Source: Arthrobacter sp. FW305-BF8
GTDB taxonomy: Bacteria > Actinomycetota > Actinomycetes > Actinomycetales > Micrococcaceae
Length of the DNA stretch: 64,000 bases
Direction: 5' to 3'
NCBI RefSeq assembly: GCF_021789315.1
Contig: NZ_CP084561.1
Location: 3,658,001-3,722,000, forward strand
In this document: piece by piece, positions 23,987-31,274 of the stretch
Numbering within the stretch: position 1 is the first letter of the stretch
Layout of the letters: each line of letters opens with the position of its first letter
Notes under the pieces: model-generated
Seen by the model: the letters and a program-made list of their open reading frames with translations, nothing else
Database searches by the model: none
Told to the model about the DNA's origin: nothing
Made by a program: the position numbers and the translations under genes

Positions 23987-24793
23987 ATGCAGCTCAAGTC
24001 CCGTGCCACGGCCAAATTCAGCGCCAAGGCAGCCGCAATCCTCGCCGTCGGGGCCATCAGTCTCACCGCTTGCGGCGGCGGAAGCTCCACCCCGGCTGCC
24101 ACCAGCAGCAGCGGCGTGCAGCTCATCAATGCCGGAAAGCTCACCATCTGCTCCGACGTCCCCTACGAGCCCTTCGAATTCCAGAAGGATGGCAAGATCG
24201 TGGGCTTCGACATGGACATCGCCGCCGAACTGGCGAAGGACATGAAGGCCGAAGTCAACGTGGTGGACAGCTCCTTCGAGGCCATCGAGACCGGCACCGC
24301 ACTCACCGGCTGCGACGTCTCCATCTCCTCCGTTTCCATCACGGATACCCGCAAGGCCCTCATGGACTTCTCCGACCCCTACCTGAACGACGACCTGACC
24401 CTCGTGGCATCCGAGGCCTCCGGCATCACGAACATCGACGGCGCCAAGGGCAAGAAGGTTGGCGTCCAGCAGGCCACCACGGGGGCCAAGTACGCCAAGG
24501 ACAAGGGCCTCGACGCGCAGCAGTTTGAGGACACCGGCCTCCTGGTCCAGGCGCTCAAGGCGGGCACCATCGATGCCGCCCTGGGCAACCAGTCGGTCCT
24601 CGGGTACGCCATCAAGGATGACTCCAAGTTCAAGCGTGTCGAGAACTACGCCACCGGGGAAAAGCTCGGCATCGCGGTCAAGAAGGGCAACACCGCCATG
24701 CTCGACCAGGTCAACACGACGCTGAAGCGCCTGACCGACGACGGAAGCCTCAAGAAGTTCGAGACCAGCTGGTTCGGCGAAGCCACCAAGTAA
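23987..24793 (+). CDS. Polar amino-acid ABC transporter substrate-binding lipoprotein
   Basis: The 268-residue lipoprotein has signal peptide AAAILAVGAISLTAC, with the lipobox cysteine near residue 29. The solute-binding family 3 domain follows, with LTICSDVPYEPFEF, VGFDMDIAAELA, the GCDVSISSVSIT segment, and KKVGVQQATTGAKYA. It binds an amino acid outside the membrane; glutamine, glutamate and cystine cannot be separated by eye. It is first in a three-gene importer operon and is separated from the permease gene by a hairpin. Confidence 0.9.
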   Translation: MQLKSRATAKFSAKAAAILAVGAISLTACGGGSSTPAATSSSGVQLINAGKLTICSDVPYEPFEFQKDGKIVGFDMDIAAELAKDMKAEVNVVDSSFEAIETGTALTGCDVSISSVSITDTRKALMDFSDPYLNDDLTLVASEASGITNIDGAKGKKVGVQQATTGAKYAKDKGLDAQQFEDTGLLVQALKAGTIDAALGNQSVLGYAIKDDSKFKRVENYATGEKLGIAVKKGNTAMLDQVNTTLKRLTDDGSLKKFETSWFGEATK

Positions 24794-24813
24794 CCGGCGC
24801 GCCTGACACCTAC

Positions 24814-24875
24814 GCGGCAGGGGCCTCGTCCGGGATCTGTTCAACAGTCCGTGCGAGGCCTCCACTGCGCAAAAC
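24814..24875 (+). other. Hairpin between binding protein and permease genes
   Basis: GGCCTCG (24822-24828) pairs with CGAGGCC (24854-24860), with partial pairing outside. Such stem-loops in binding-protein operons often protect the upstream mRNA or cause partial termination, giving more binding protein than membrane subunits. Confidence 0.45.
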
Positions 24876-24890
24876 GAATGTGAGTACACC

Positions 24891-25682
24891 ATGGCAATGA
24901 CCGCACGACAGCGGGCCAGAGTAAGTCTGTACGTCCAGGCAGGGATTTTTGTTGTGGCCGTGGCCGCACTGATCCTGGCCACCGACTGGAAGACCCTCAC
25001 CACCAACGTCTTCAACTTCGGCAAGATCGGCCCGATGTTCCCGGACATCTTCTTCTCGGGCCTGAAAAACACCCTGATCTACACGTTCCTGGGGTTCGTC
25101 GTGGGCCTGTCCGGGGGCCTGCTGCTGGCCCTCATGAAGCTCTCCAGCTTCCCTTTGTACCGCTGGATCGCCACCGGTTACATTGAATTCTTCCGCGGCA
25201 TCCCGGCGCTGCTGGTCTTCATCGCCTTCGGCTACGGCGTTCCGCTGGCGTTCGGTGTCCAGTGGAACGTGGCCGTCGTGGTGATGGTTTCGCTGGGCAT
25301 GGTGGCGGCCGCCTACATCGCCGAGACACTTCGTGCCGGGCTGCAGGCCGTGCCCAAGGGCCAGACGGAAGCCGCGCGGTCGCTGGGCATGCCGCAGTGG
25401 CGCGCCATGGTCACGATCGTCATCCCGCAGGCCTTCAGGATTGTCCTGCCGCCGCTGACCAACGAGGTCATCCTGCTGACCAAGGACTCCTCGCTGATCT
25501 ACGTGCTGGGCCTGACGGCGGCACAGTACGAACTCACCAAGTTCGGCCGCGACGGCATTTCCAGCCTCGGTGCAGGGCTCACCCCGCTCCTCGTGGCGGG
25601 TGCGTTCTACCTCGTGGTCACCATCCCGCTGAGCCTCCTGGCCCGGAAGTTCGAAAGCCGCTCCGCGCGGACCAAGCGTTAG
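24891..25682 (+). CDS. Polar amino-acid ABC transporter permease
   Basis: The 263-residue membrane subunit has the His/Glu/Gln/Arg permease architecture. Membrane segments begin at residue ~15; GLKNTLIYTFLGFVVGL is the typical family start; YIEFFRGIPALLVFIAFGYG follows. The EAA loop is AARSLGMPQWRAMVTIVIPQAFRIVLPPLTNE. A single permease implies a homodimeric channel. It lies between the binding protein and ATPase genes on the same strand. Confidence 0.92.
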   Translation: MAMTARQRARVSLYVQAGIFVVAVAALILATDWKTLTTNVFNFGKIGPMFPDIFFSGLKNTLIYTFLGFVVGLSGGLLLALMKLSSFPLYRWIATGYIEFFRGIPALLVFIAFGYGVPLAFGVQWNVAVVVMVSLGMVAAAYIAETLRAGLQAVPKGQTEAARSLGMPQWRAMVTIVIPQAFRIVLPPLTNEVILLTKDSSLIYVLGLTAAQYELTKFGRDGISSLGAGLTPLLVAGAFYLVVTIPLSLLARKFESRSARTKR

Positions 25683-25693
25683 GCAGGGAAGTC

Positions 25694-26497
25694 ATGAACG
25701 ACGTCGAAATTCACTCCCGCACCCAAAGCGGGCGCGTCCACGCCGCCGGTGTGGCCATCAAGGGCCTGCGCAAGTCGTACGGCTCCAACGAGGTCCTCAA
25801 AGGCATCAGCCTGGACGTCGCACCGGGCGAAGTGGTGTGCCTCATCGGCCCGTCAGGTTCCGGCAAGTCCACCCTGCTGCGGTGCGTCAATCTGTTGGAG
25901 CAGCCGAATGAAGGCAGCGTCCACGTGGGCGGCTTCGATGCCACGGATGCCGACGTAGACATCGACAAGATGCGCCGCAAGGTGGGCATGGTGTTCCAGC
26001 AGTTCAACCTGTTTCCGCACCTGAACGCGCTGCGCAACTGCACGATCGCCCAGACCAAGGTGCTGAAGCGCCCGCAGGCAGAAGCCGACAAGATCGCCCG
26101 GGCCAATCTTGAGCGCGTGGGGCTCGGCCACCTCGCCGACCGGTTCCCGGACCAGCTCTCCGGCGGTCAGCAGCAGCGTGTGGCGATCGCCCGCGCGCTG
26201 AGCATGGACCCGGAGCTGATGCTTTTTGACGAGCCCACCTCCGCCCTCGACCCTGAGACGGTCGGCGACGTGCTCTCGGTCATGCGGAACCTGGCCAAGG
26301 AAGGCATGACCATGCTGGTCGTCACGCACGAGATGGGCTTCGCCCGCGAAGTCGCGGATCGCGTGGTGTTCATGGACGGCGGCGTAGTGGTCGAGGAGGG
26401 CGTGGCCGAGCAGGTCATCGGCTCCCCCACCCAGGGCCGCACCAAGGAATTCCTCCGCCGCGTGCTGGACCCGACCCACATCGAGATCGCCGAGTAG
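25694..26497 (+). CDS. Polar amino-acid ABC transporter ATP-binding protein
   Basis: The 267-residue ATPase starts at the ATG at 25694 behind CAGGGAAG. Motifs are Walker A GPSGSGKST, the Q-loop in GMVFQQFNLFPHLNAL, signature LSGGQQQR, Walker B LMLFDEPTSALDPE and VTHEMGFAREVADRV. These are the marks of the GlnQ/HisP group. The frame remains open far upstream inside the permease gene, but that part has no family content. A strong terminator follows at 26544. Confidence 0.93.
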   Translation: MNDVEIHSRTQSGRVHAAGVAIKGLRKSYGSNEVLKGISLDVAPGEVVCLIGPSGSGKSTLLRCVNLLEQPNEGSVHVGGFDATDADVDIDKMRRKVGMVFQQFNLFPHLNALRNCTIAQTKVLKRPQAEADKIARANLERVGLGHLADRFPDQLSGGQQQRVAIARALSMDPELMLFDEPTSALDPETVGDVLSVMRNLAKEGMTMLVVTHEMGFAREVADRVVFMDGGVVVEEGVAEQVIGSPTQGRTKEFLRRVLDPTHIEIAE

Positions 26498-26543
26498 GCC
26501 ACTCTTCGCTCCTGCGACGCGGGGAACCGCCCTGCGACCCGCA

Positions 26544-26585
26544 AATGCCCCGGCGCTACTGGAATTCCGGTAGCGCCGGGGCATT
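26544..26585. terminator. Strong terminator after the amino-acid importer
   Basis: Arms 26544-26559 and 26570-26585 form a perfect 16-bp stem around a 10-nt loop that is itself palindromic (GGAATTCC). A-rich and T-rich ends flank the GC-rich stem. Confidence 0.85.
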
Positions 26586-26602
26586 CCCGCATCGCGGGCA
26601 AA

Positions 26603-26634
26603 TTTGCGCGTCGCCAGGAAATTTGCGCGTCGCC
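26603..26634 (+). repeat. GCGCGTCGCC direct repeat, left of the DUF559-type pseudogene
   Basis: TTTGCGCGTCGCCAG, 7 bp, then GCGCGTCGCC. The same arrangement, with a different 7-bp middle, occurs in direct orientation at 27763-27794, so the pair brackets the pseudogene. Confidence 0.5.
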
Positions 26635-26647
26635 AGGAGGAGCGACG

Positions 26648-27601
26648 TCACTGTGCGGACCGGGCACGACGGCGGGGCAGGCCTGCCGCCGCCAGCTTCC
26701 GTTCCAGCCGTCCCGGCGTCATCAGGTCGGGCCACACCCATCGGACGACACTGCGGCCAGTCGCCCGGATCCTGTCCTCCCGGTATTTCTCGTCCACCGC
26801 TGCCTGGGAAGGCGTGCGGCCCTTCAGGTGCTCCGGCTTCATGTACTTTTCCACGCCGTCGAATTCCCCGGCGACACGGGCACCGTCCCAGTAGTAGTCC
26901 GAGTAGCCGATTAGCCCGGCCCCGTCCCGGATCTCGTGCTGGAGGGCAGGCGCCTCGAAGCCTGCCACATACATGAGTGCCCGGCTGTACGACTCCCCCG
27001 CTGAGGCCGACAGCGGATCGGCGAAATCGATGGCGAGGGCAATCCGCCGTGCTGCTGCGGCTGTGTAGTTTCCCTCGATCTCCGCCAGGAGCTGTTCCTT
27101 GGACAGTGCCGGCAACTGCTTGGAACTGTCAGGACGGAGCACGTGGTCAAGCGGAACGATGGCTTTGGCGATGGGCGTGAACGCCGCAAGGTCCAGGACA
27201 GTGCGCGCGCGGCTCGTCACCAAAAGGCCGTCGCGCCGGATTACTTTCACGCCGGCCGGATCCGCATAGTGCCTGTGGACGCCCGCCCGGGAACGGCCGC
27301 CGTCGTTCTGAAACGTCAGTGCATGCACCGGTGGTGGTGGCCGACAGTCGGAACGCCCCACACACTGGCCGCCGAATGCCAGGCGAACACTGTCGGCGCA
27401 ACGAAGGTCTCGGCCGCTGCCTGCACCTGCAACCGGTACTGTTCCCATGGCTGGAGGGAGCCCCACTCGTCCCCGTCCGCGTACACTCCGTGCCGCAACC
27501 CGGACGAGCGCACCGGAACTACAGCGGCGGGCCAGCATTTTTGGCGTCAATCCCTGCTGAATGTGCTCGCGGGCGAGGACGAGCCTTGGCAGTTCCGTCA
27601 T
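26648..27601 (-). pseudogene. DUF559-type protein, disrupted by two compensating frameshifts
   Basis: The intact homologous reading needs two frame changes. It begins MTELPRLVLAREHIQQGL at 27601 and runs to about 27500. It then must shift to the frame that reads RHGVYADGDEWGSLQPWEQY to SAASVWGVPTVG (about 27495-27345). It finally returns to the first frame at HALTFQNDGGRSRAGVHRHY. The C-terminal part keeps a DUF559/Vsr-like domain (VAGEFDGVEKYM, RATGRSVVRWVWPDL). Read in one frame, the middle is Arg/Gly/Pro-rich and not family-like. Two sequencing errors are the alternative explanation. It is a relative of the gene at 17841. Confidence 0.65.
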
Positions 27602-27762
27602 GGCTCGTACTCTGGCAGTTCCTGGTGCCGCCCCGACAGATGTGCGTGCCGCCATGTGGATACTCCCGCCGCCCATGACGCCGCCGCAGCCCGACGATGC
27701 CGAGATCACCCCGCGACGCGCACATTCCCCTGCGCGCAGGGAATTCCGCCCGCGTGGGGTAT

Positions 27763-27794
27763 TTTGCGCGTCGCCAGACGAGAAGCGCGTCGCC
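27763..27794 (+). repeat. GCGCGTCGCC direct repeat, right of the DUF559-type pseudogene
   Basis: This is the second copy of the pair described at 26603-26634. It ends 3 bp before the menD stop. Confidence 0.5.
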
Positions 27795-27797
27795 GGC

Positions 27798-29594
27798 CTA
27801 GCCGGCAAGCACCCCGGCCACGGCCGAACCCACCGCAGCCTTGATCCTGCCGTGCAGGGCACGGAGTTCATGCCGGTCCGTGCGCACCTCGATGATGGTG
27901 CGTCCCGTGAACGGTGCCGCCAGCGCCTCGGCGAGTCCCGCCGTCGTACTCACCGAACAATGCCCCACGCCGTACGCCGCGGCGAGTGCCGCGATGTCCA
28001 CCGAGTGCGGGGTGCCGAAGAGACGTTCGACGGCGTCCCCGTAGCCGCCGGACTCGGCGACGGCGCCGTGTTCCAGGAGGCTGAAGATGGCGCCGCCCGA
28101 GTCGTTGAGGACCACGATGCGCAGCTGCGGCTGTTCCTCGCCGGCGCCGAGGAAGAGGCCGCCGGCGTCGTGCAGGAAGGTGACGTCGCCGAGCAGCAGG
28201 GTGGTTGCCTGGTGGCCGCCGAGGGCGATGCCGGTGGCCGTGGAAATGGTGCCGTCAATGCCGGCGAGGCCCCGGCTGGCAAAGACCGTGGCCGACGGCT
28301 CGGGTGCGGGCTGGCCGGCGAGGTCGACGTCGCGGATGCCGTTGGATGAGCCGAGGACCAGCTGTCCGCGGGCGTGCTGCCAGACCAAGGAGCCGACGGC
28401 AGGACCGGTTGCGGCCTCTTCGGCGGAAAGTATGCCGTCCACGGCATGCTGGGCCGCGGCGCCCGCGAGCAGCCAGGCGTCGAGCCAGGCGGACGAACCC
28501 CGGCCTGCGAACTCCGCAAGTTGGGCCAGGCTGGATATCGGCGTTTCCTGGCGCCGGCCCGGCTCGTACCAAGCGACCGGCACCGGCTCGTAGAGGGCTG
28601 CCGGGACGTCCGTCCGGGCCAGCAGCGCCGACACCGGCCGGGAAAGCGTGGGGCGCCCGAACACCACGGCACGCTCGATGGGCAGCGCCGAGTCCGGGCC
28701 GAAGTGCTCCAGCAGCAGGCGGTACGGTCCCACGGCGTTAGACCCGAAACGGGAGTTGGACGACGGCTCGGCCAGCAGCGGCAGGCCATGGGCACGGGCA
28801 AAGGCCTCCGCGACCGGACCGGCGTCGTGCCCGGCAAAGACCACGGTGCGCCGCTCCGGGAGGTCGGCCGGGGCCGGATCGAGCGTCATGGTGAGCGGTT
28901 CAGTGCCGATCCGGAAGGTCCCGTGACCGCGCTGTTCGGGCAGCCGCTCCCCCGTCTCAGGCACCAGAGGATCACGGAAGGCGAGGTTGAGCTGCACCGG
29001 CCCCGGCGGTGTGTCCTCGAAGGCACCCGTCGCGGCGGCAAGCGATGTTTCCACCGCACGCTGCGGGCTCTCGCCGGCGGGAACGTCGACGGCGAAGCGG
29101 ACGTGCTCGCCGAAGAGGTCCAGCTGGACGGTGGTCTGGTTCGCGCCCGTGCCGCGCAGCTCTTCCGGCCGGTCGGCCGAGACCACCACCAGCGGGACGG
29201 CGGCGTGGTTGGCCTCCATCACGGCAGGGAGGAGATTCCCGACGGCGGTTCCCGACGTCGTCAGCACAGCCACCGGCGCGCCGGTGGCCAGGGCCAGGCC
29301 GAGTGCTGTGAAGCCGGCCGAACGCTCATCGATGCGGACCAGCAGTTCAACCTTCCCCGCTGCCGACGCCTCCGCAAGTGCATAGGCCATGGGGGCGGAC
29401 CGTGAGCCCGGGGCCACGACGACGTAGCGGATGCCTCCTGCGACCAGCGTAGCGACGGCAATCCGTGCGGAAGCCATGGACGTCAGGGCGGGCTCGGGGT
29501 GGGCCGTGGCAGCTGCGGGTTGGGCAGTGCCGGCGGGGTCTGCGGGGGCGCCGATGGTGTTGGCGGACGGCTCAGTGGGTTCGTGCGAAGTCAC
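27798..29594 (-). CDS. menD: 2-succinyl-5-enolpyruvyl-6-hydroxy-3-cyclohexene-1-carboxylate synthase
   Basis: The 598-residue thiamine-diphosphate enzyme joins isochorismate and 2-oxoglutarate in menaquinone synthesis. Near the N-terminus it has VVVAPGSRSAPMAYAL and RIDERSAGFTALGLA, then TSGTAVGNLLPAVMEA and VSADRPEELRGTGANQT, all typical of MenD. The C-terminal domain has SNGIRDVD, GLAGIDGTISTATGIA and GDVTFLHDAGGL, the cofactor-binding region, then VLNDSGGAIFSLLEHG. The first ~40 residues are an Ala/Pro-rich extension; starts further in are possible. It lies 6 kb from menF and 4 kb from menC. Confidence 0.93.
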   Translation of the reverse strand: MTSHEPTEPSANTIGAPADPAGTAQPAAATAHPEPALTSMASARIAVATLVAGGIRYVVVAPGSRSAPMAYALAEASAAGKVELLVRIDERSAGFTALGLALATGAPVAVLTTSGTAVGNLLPAVMEANHAAVPLVVVSADRPEELRGTGANQTTVQLDLFGEHVRFAVDVPAGESPQRAVETSLAAATGAFEDTPPGPVQLNLAFRDPLVPETGERLPEQRGHGTFRIGTEPLTMTLDPAPADLPERRTVVFAGHDAGPVAEAFARAHGLPLLAEPSSNSRFGSNAVGPYRLLLEHFGPDSALPIERAVVFGRPTLSRPVSALLARTDVPAALYEPVPVAWYEPGRRQETPISSLAQLAEFAGRGSSAWLDAWLLAGAAAQHAVDGILSAEEAATGPAVGSLVWQHARGQLVLGSSNGIRDVDLAGQPAPEPSATVFASRGLAGIDGTISTATGIALGGHQATTLLLGDVTFLHDAGGLFLGAGEEQPQLRIVVLNDSGGAIFSLLEHGAVAESGGYGDAVERLFGTPHSVDIAALAAAYGVGHCSVSTTAGLAEALAAPFTGRTIIEVRTDRHELRALHGRIKAAVGSAVAGVLAG

Positions 29595-29616
29595 CGAACC
29601 AGTCTGCCACCAACCG

Positions 29617-29800
29617 ACGCTCCATCAGATCCTGCCGCCCAACGCCAAACGCGTCCTCACATCCCGCCGCCCAACGCCAAACGCTCCATCAGATCCCGCC
29701 GTCTAACCACAAACGCGTCCTCACTTTCCCAAGGAAAGTGAGGACGCGTTGGCCTAAAAGCGGCAGGATCTGACGGAGCGTCGGGAAAAAACCGACCGGA
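29617..29800. repeat. 32-bp-period tandem repeat array 1, with internal inversion
   Basis: Units of exactly 32 bp start at 29617, 29649, 29681 and 29713. They alternate ACGCTCCATCAGATC and ACGCGTCCTCAC beginnings and share (C)CGCC(G/C)..AACGCCAA endings. A palindromic centre (CTTTCCCAAGGAAAG) then inverts the array. On the other strand the units continue with TGAGGACGCGT at 29739 and TGACGGAGCGT at 29771, also 32 bp apart. The array is interrupted by the IS at 29801. Confidence 0.8.
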
Positions 29801-29838
29801 TGAACTGGTCCCCGATAGTTGGACCCGGTTAGTAAGGC

Positions 29839-30693
29839 CTAGGCTGCAAGGGCCTGGCTTCGGTATTGTATCGGGCTCAGGCCGTTGAGCTTCGTTGAGA
29901 TTCTGTCGGTGTTGTACCAGCGGATGTACTCGTGCAGTGCTGTTGCCAGGGCGCCGGGGCTGAGGAACCGGACGTGGTGGAAGAGTTCTTCCTTGAGGTG
30001 GCCGAAGAAGTTCTCCATCACGGCGTTGTCGTAGCAGTTGCCCTTGCGGGACATTGATTGGACCGCGCCGGCTTCCTTGAGGAGAGTGCGCCAGGAGATG
30101 TGCTGGTACTGGACGCCCTGGTCCGAGTGCACCAGCGGTTTCTGCCCGTCCTCGAGCGTGGCCAAGGCGTCGCGCAGCGACGCGTTGGTCAGCTCCAGGT
30201 TCGGGGACGAGCCGATGGCGTAGGAGATGATCTGCCGGTCGAAGAGGTCCATGATCGGGGAGAAGTAAAGCTTTCGGCCTCCGACGCTGAACTCTGTCAC
30301 GTCGGTAACCCACTTCTGGTTCGGGGCGGTGGCGTCGAACTCCCGGTTCAGCAGGTTCGGGGCGATCCTGCCCTGCTCGCCCTGGTAGGAGTTGTAGCGC
30401 TTCCTCCGCCGGACCTTGCAGACCAGCCCCAGGACACGCATCAGCTTCAGAACGGTCTTCTTCGCGACCGTCCACCCTTTCTTGAGCAGCTCTGTGTGAA
30501 TGCGCCGGTGCCCGTACCGGGCCTGGCTGTCGTTGAAAATCTCGGTGATCGTGGTCTTGAGCGACGCCCGCGGATCGGGGGCCTGGAGGCGGGCCTGGTG
30601 ATAGAAGAACGTGGACCGGGCAAGCCCGGCGACGTCCAGCAGGACGCCCAGCGGATAATCAGCCTTGAGGGAGATGACGGCCTGGACCTTCAC
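29839..30693 (-). CDS. IS3-family transposase OrfB (DDE integrase domain)
   Basis: The 284-residue protein has an HTH_21-like start (ARSTFFYHQARL, RYGHRRIHTELLKKG) and an rve integrase core. The catalytic residues are D in WVTDVTEF, D in LVHSDQGVQY, and E in DNAVMENFFGHLKEE. It ends in the typical YIRWYNTDRISTKLNGLSPIQYR. Its GTG overlaps the orfA stop (GTGA) and lies in the -1 frame relative to orfA. Made alone or as an OrfAB fusion, it would catalyse cut and strand transfer of the element. Confidence 0.93.
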   Translation of the reverse strand: MKVQAVISLKADYPLGVLLDVAGLARSTFFYHQARLQAPDPRASLKTTITEIFNDSQARYGHRRIHTELLKKGWTVAKKTVLKLMRVLGLVCKVRRRKRYNSYQGEQGRIAPNLLNREFDATAPNQKWVTDVTEFSVGGRKLYFSPIMDLFDRQIISYAIGSSPNLELTNASLRDALATLEDGQKPLVHSDQGVQYQHISWRTLLKEAGAVQSMSRKGNCYDNAVMENFFGHLKEELFHHVRFLSPGALATALHEYIRWYNTDRISTKLNGLSPIQYRSQALAA

Positions 30694-31175
30694 CGTCGTC
30701 CCTGTTCCCTCAAGGCCCGCAGTTTTCCCAGATAGGCCACCTCCGCCCGCAACCGCTCGTTCTCCCGGCGTAACCGTTCCATCTCCGGTGTATCCGGCGG
30801 CGGCGGGGCGTCGGACTTACGGGGCCTGCCTTTGGGCTTCGGCCGCAATGCATCAGCACCCTCCTCCCGGTAGCCCCGTACCCACTTTTGCAGCACGCGA
30901 GGTGAGGACAGGCCGGCTTCCACTGCCAGGTCCGGGGCGGTCTCGCCCGCTAGGAACCGTTCCACCAAGGCGAGTTTGAACTCGAATGAGTACGACGTTG
31001 GCGGCTGCGGCATCAAAACTCCTCGACCATGAATCCTCCACCGCAGGTAGAGACCCCGAACCGGCGGCAAGGGCACACCCAGCACTCCGGCCGTCGCTCT
31101 AGCTGCGATGCCCTTCTCGAACCACGCTACAGCGGCCTTGCGCTGGACCTCAGACAACGAACTAGACGCACGCAT
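30690..31175 (-). CDS. IS3-family OrfA (helix-turn-helix, leucine zipper)
   Basis: The 161-residue protein starts at the ATG at 31175 (a GTG at 31190 is possible). It has two helix-turn-helix regions (EVQRKAAVAWFEKGIAARATAG; SFEFKLALVERFLAGE...LSSPRVLQKWVRGY) and a C-terminal coiled coil (MERLRRENERLRAEVAYL). It binds the IS ends and forms the N-terminal part of the OrfAB transposase if the ribosome slips at GGGAAAA (30723-30729). Confidence 0.88.
   Translation of the reverse strand: MRASSSLSEVQRKAAVAWFEKGIAARATAGVLGVPLPPVRGLYLRWRIHGRGVLMPQPPTSYSFEFKLALVERFLAGETAPDLAVEAGLSSPRVLQKWVRGYREEGADALRPKPKGRPRKSDAPPPPDTPEMERLRRENERLRAEVAYLGKLRALREQGRR
30723..30729 (-). other. Candidate -1 programmed frameshift site of the IS
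   Basis: The minus strand reads G-GGA-AAA in the orfA frame, the canonical X-XXY-YYZ order. After a -1 shift the frame is open into orfB (K-TAGLEGTGTT-VKVQA) with no stop, so a single OrfAB product can form. Confidence 0.6.
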
Positions 31176-31179
31176 AAAA

Positions 31180-31232
31180 CTGCTCCCCACAAGTCGGAAC
31201 TGAATATCTCAGTCCAACTTCCGGGGAGCAGT
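31180..31232. repeat. Duplicated, inverted IR at the right IS end
   Basis: CTGCTCCCC-..-AAGT-.-GGA at 31180-31198 is an inverted, slightly diverged copy of the terminal repeat at 31213-31232, so the right end can fold into a hairpin just upstream of the orfA start. Confidence 0.5.
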
Positions 31233-31235
31233 ACA

Positions 31236-31260
31236 GGATGTGAGGAAGCGTCTGGTACGG
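31236..31260. repeat. Array 1 continuation beyond the IS
   Basis: TGAGGAAGCGTCT at 31241 is the next 32-bp unit once the IS and one GGA are removed. It lies about 15 bp past the phoX stop. Confidence 0.7.
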
Positions 31261-31274
31261 AAGGGAGGCGGAGC

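Larger units (their letters stand above)
29801..31235 (-). mobile_element. IS3-family insertion sequence (1,435 bp)
   Basis: Terminal inverted repeats agree with TG-ACTG-TCCCCG--AGTTGGAC at both ends (about 20 of 24 positions). A 3-bp target duplication GGA flanks it (29798-29800 and 31236-31238). It carries an orfA/orfB pair with the orfB DDE residues intact and a plausible -1 slippery site. It sits inside a 32-bp repeat array; deleting the IS plus one GGA copy puts the next unit at exactly 32 bp. It may still be functional. Confidence 0.92.

Noticed and set aside
25262..25693. Upstream extension of the amino-acid importer ATPase
   Set aside because: It is an out-of-frame reading of the permease gene; the ATG at 25694 has a ribosome-binding site and gives the family length.
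29617..29800. 32-bp regular repeats as a CRISPR array
   Set aside because: The whole 32-bp unit is related from one copy to the next, so there are no unique spacers between constant repeats. The array inverts in the middle, and no cas genes are present.
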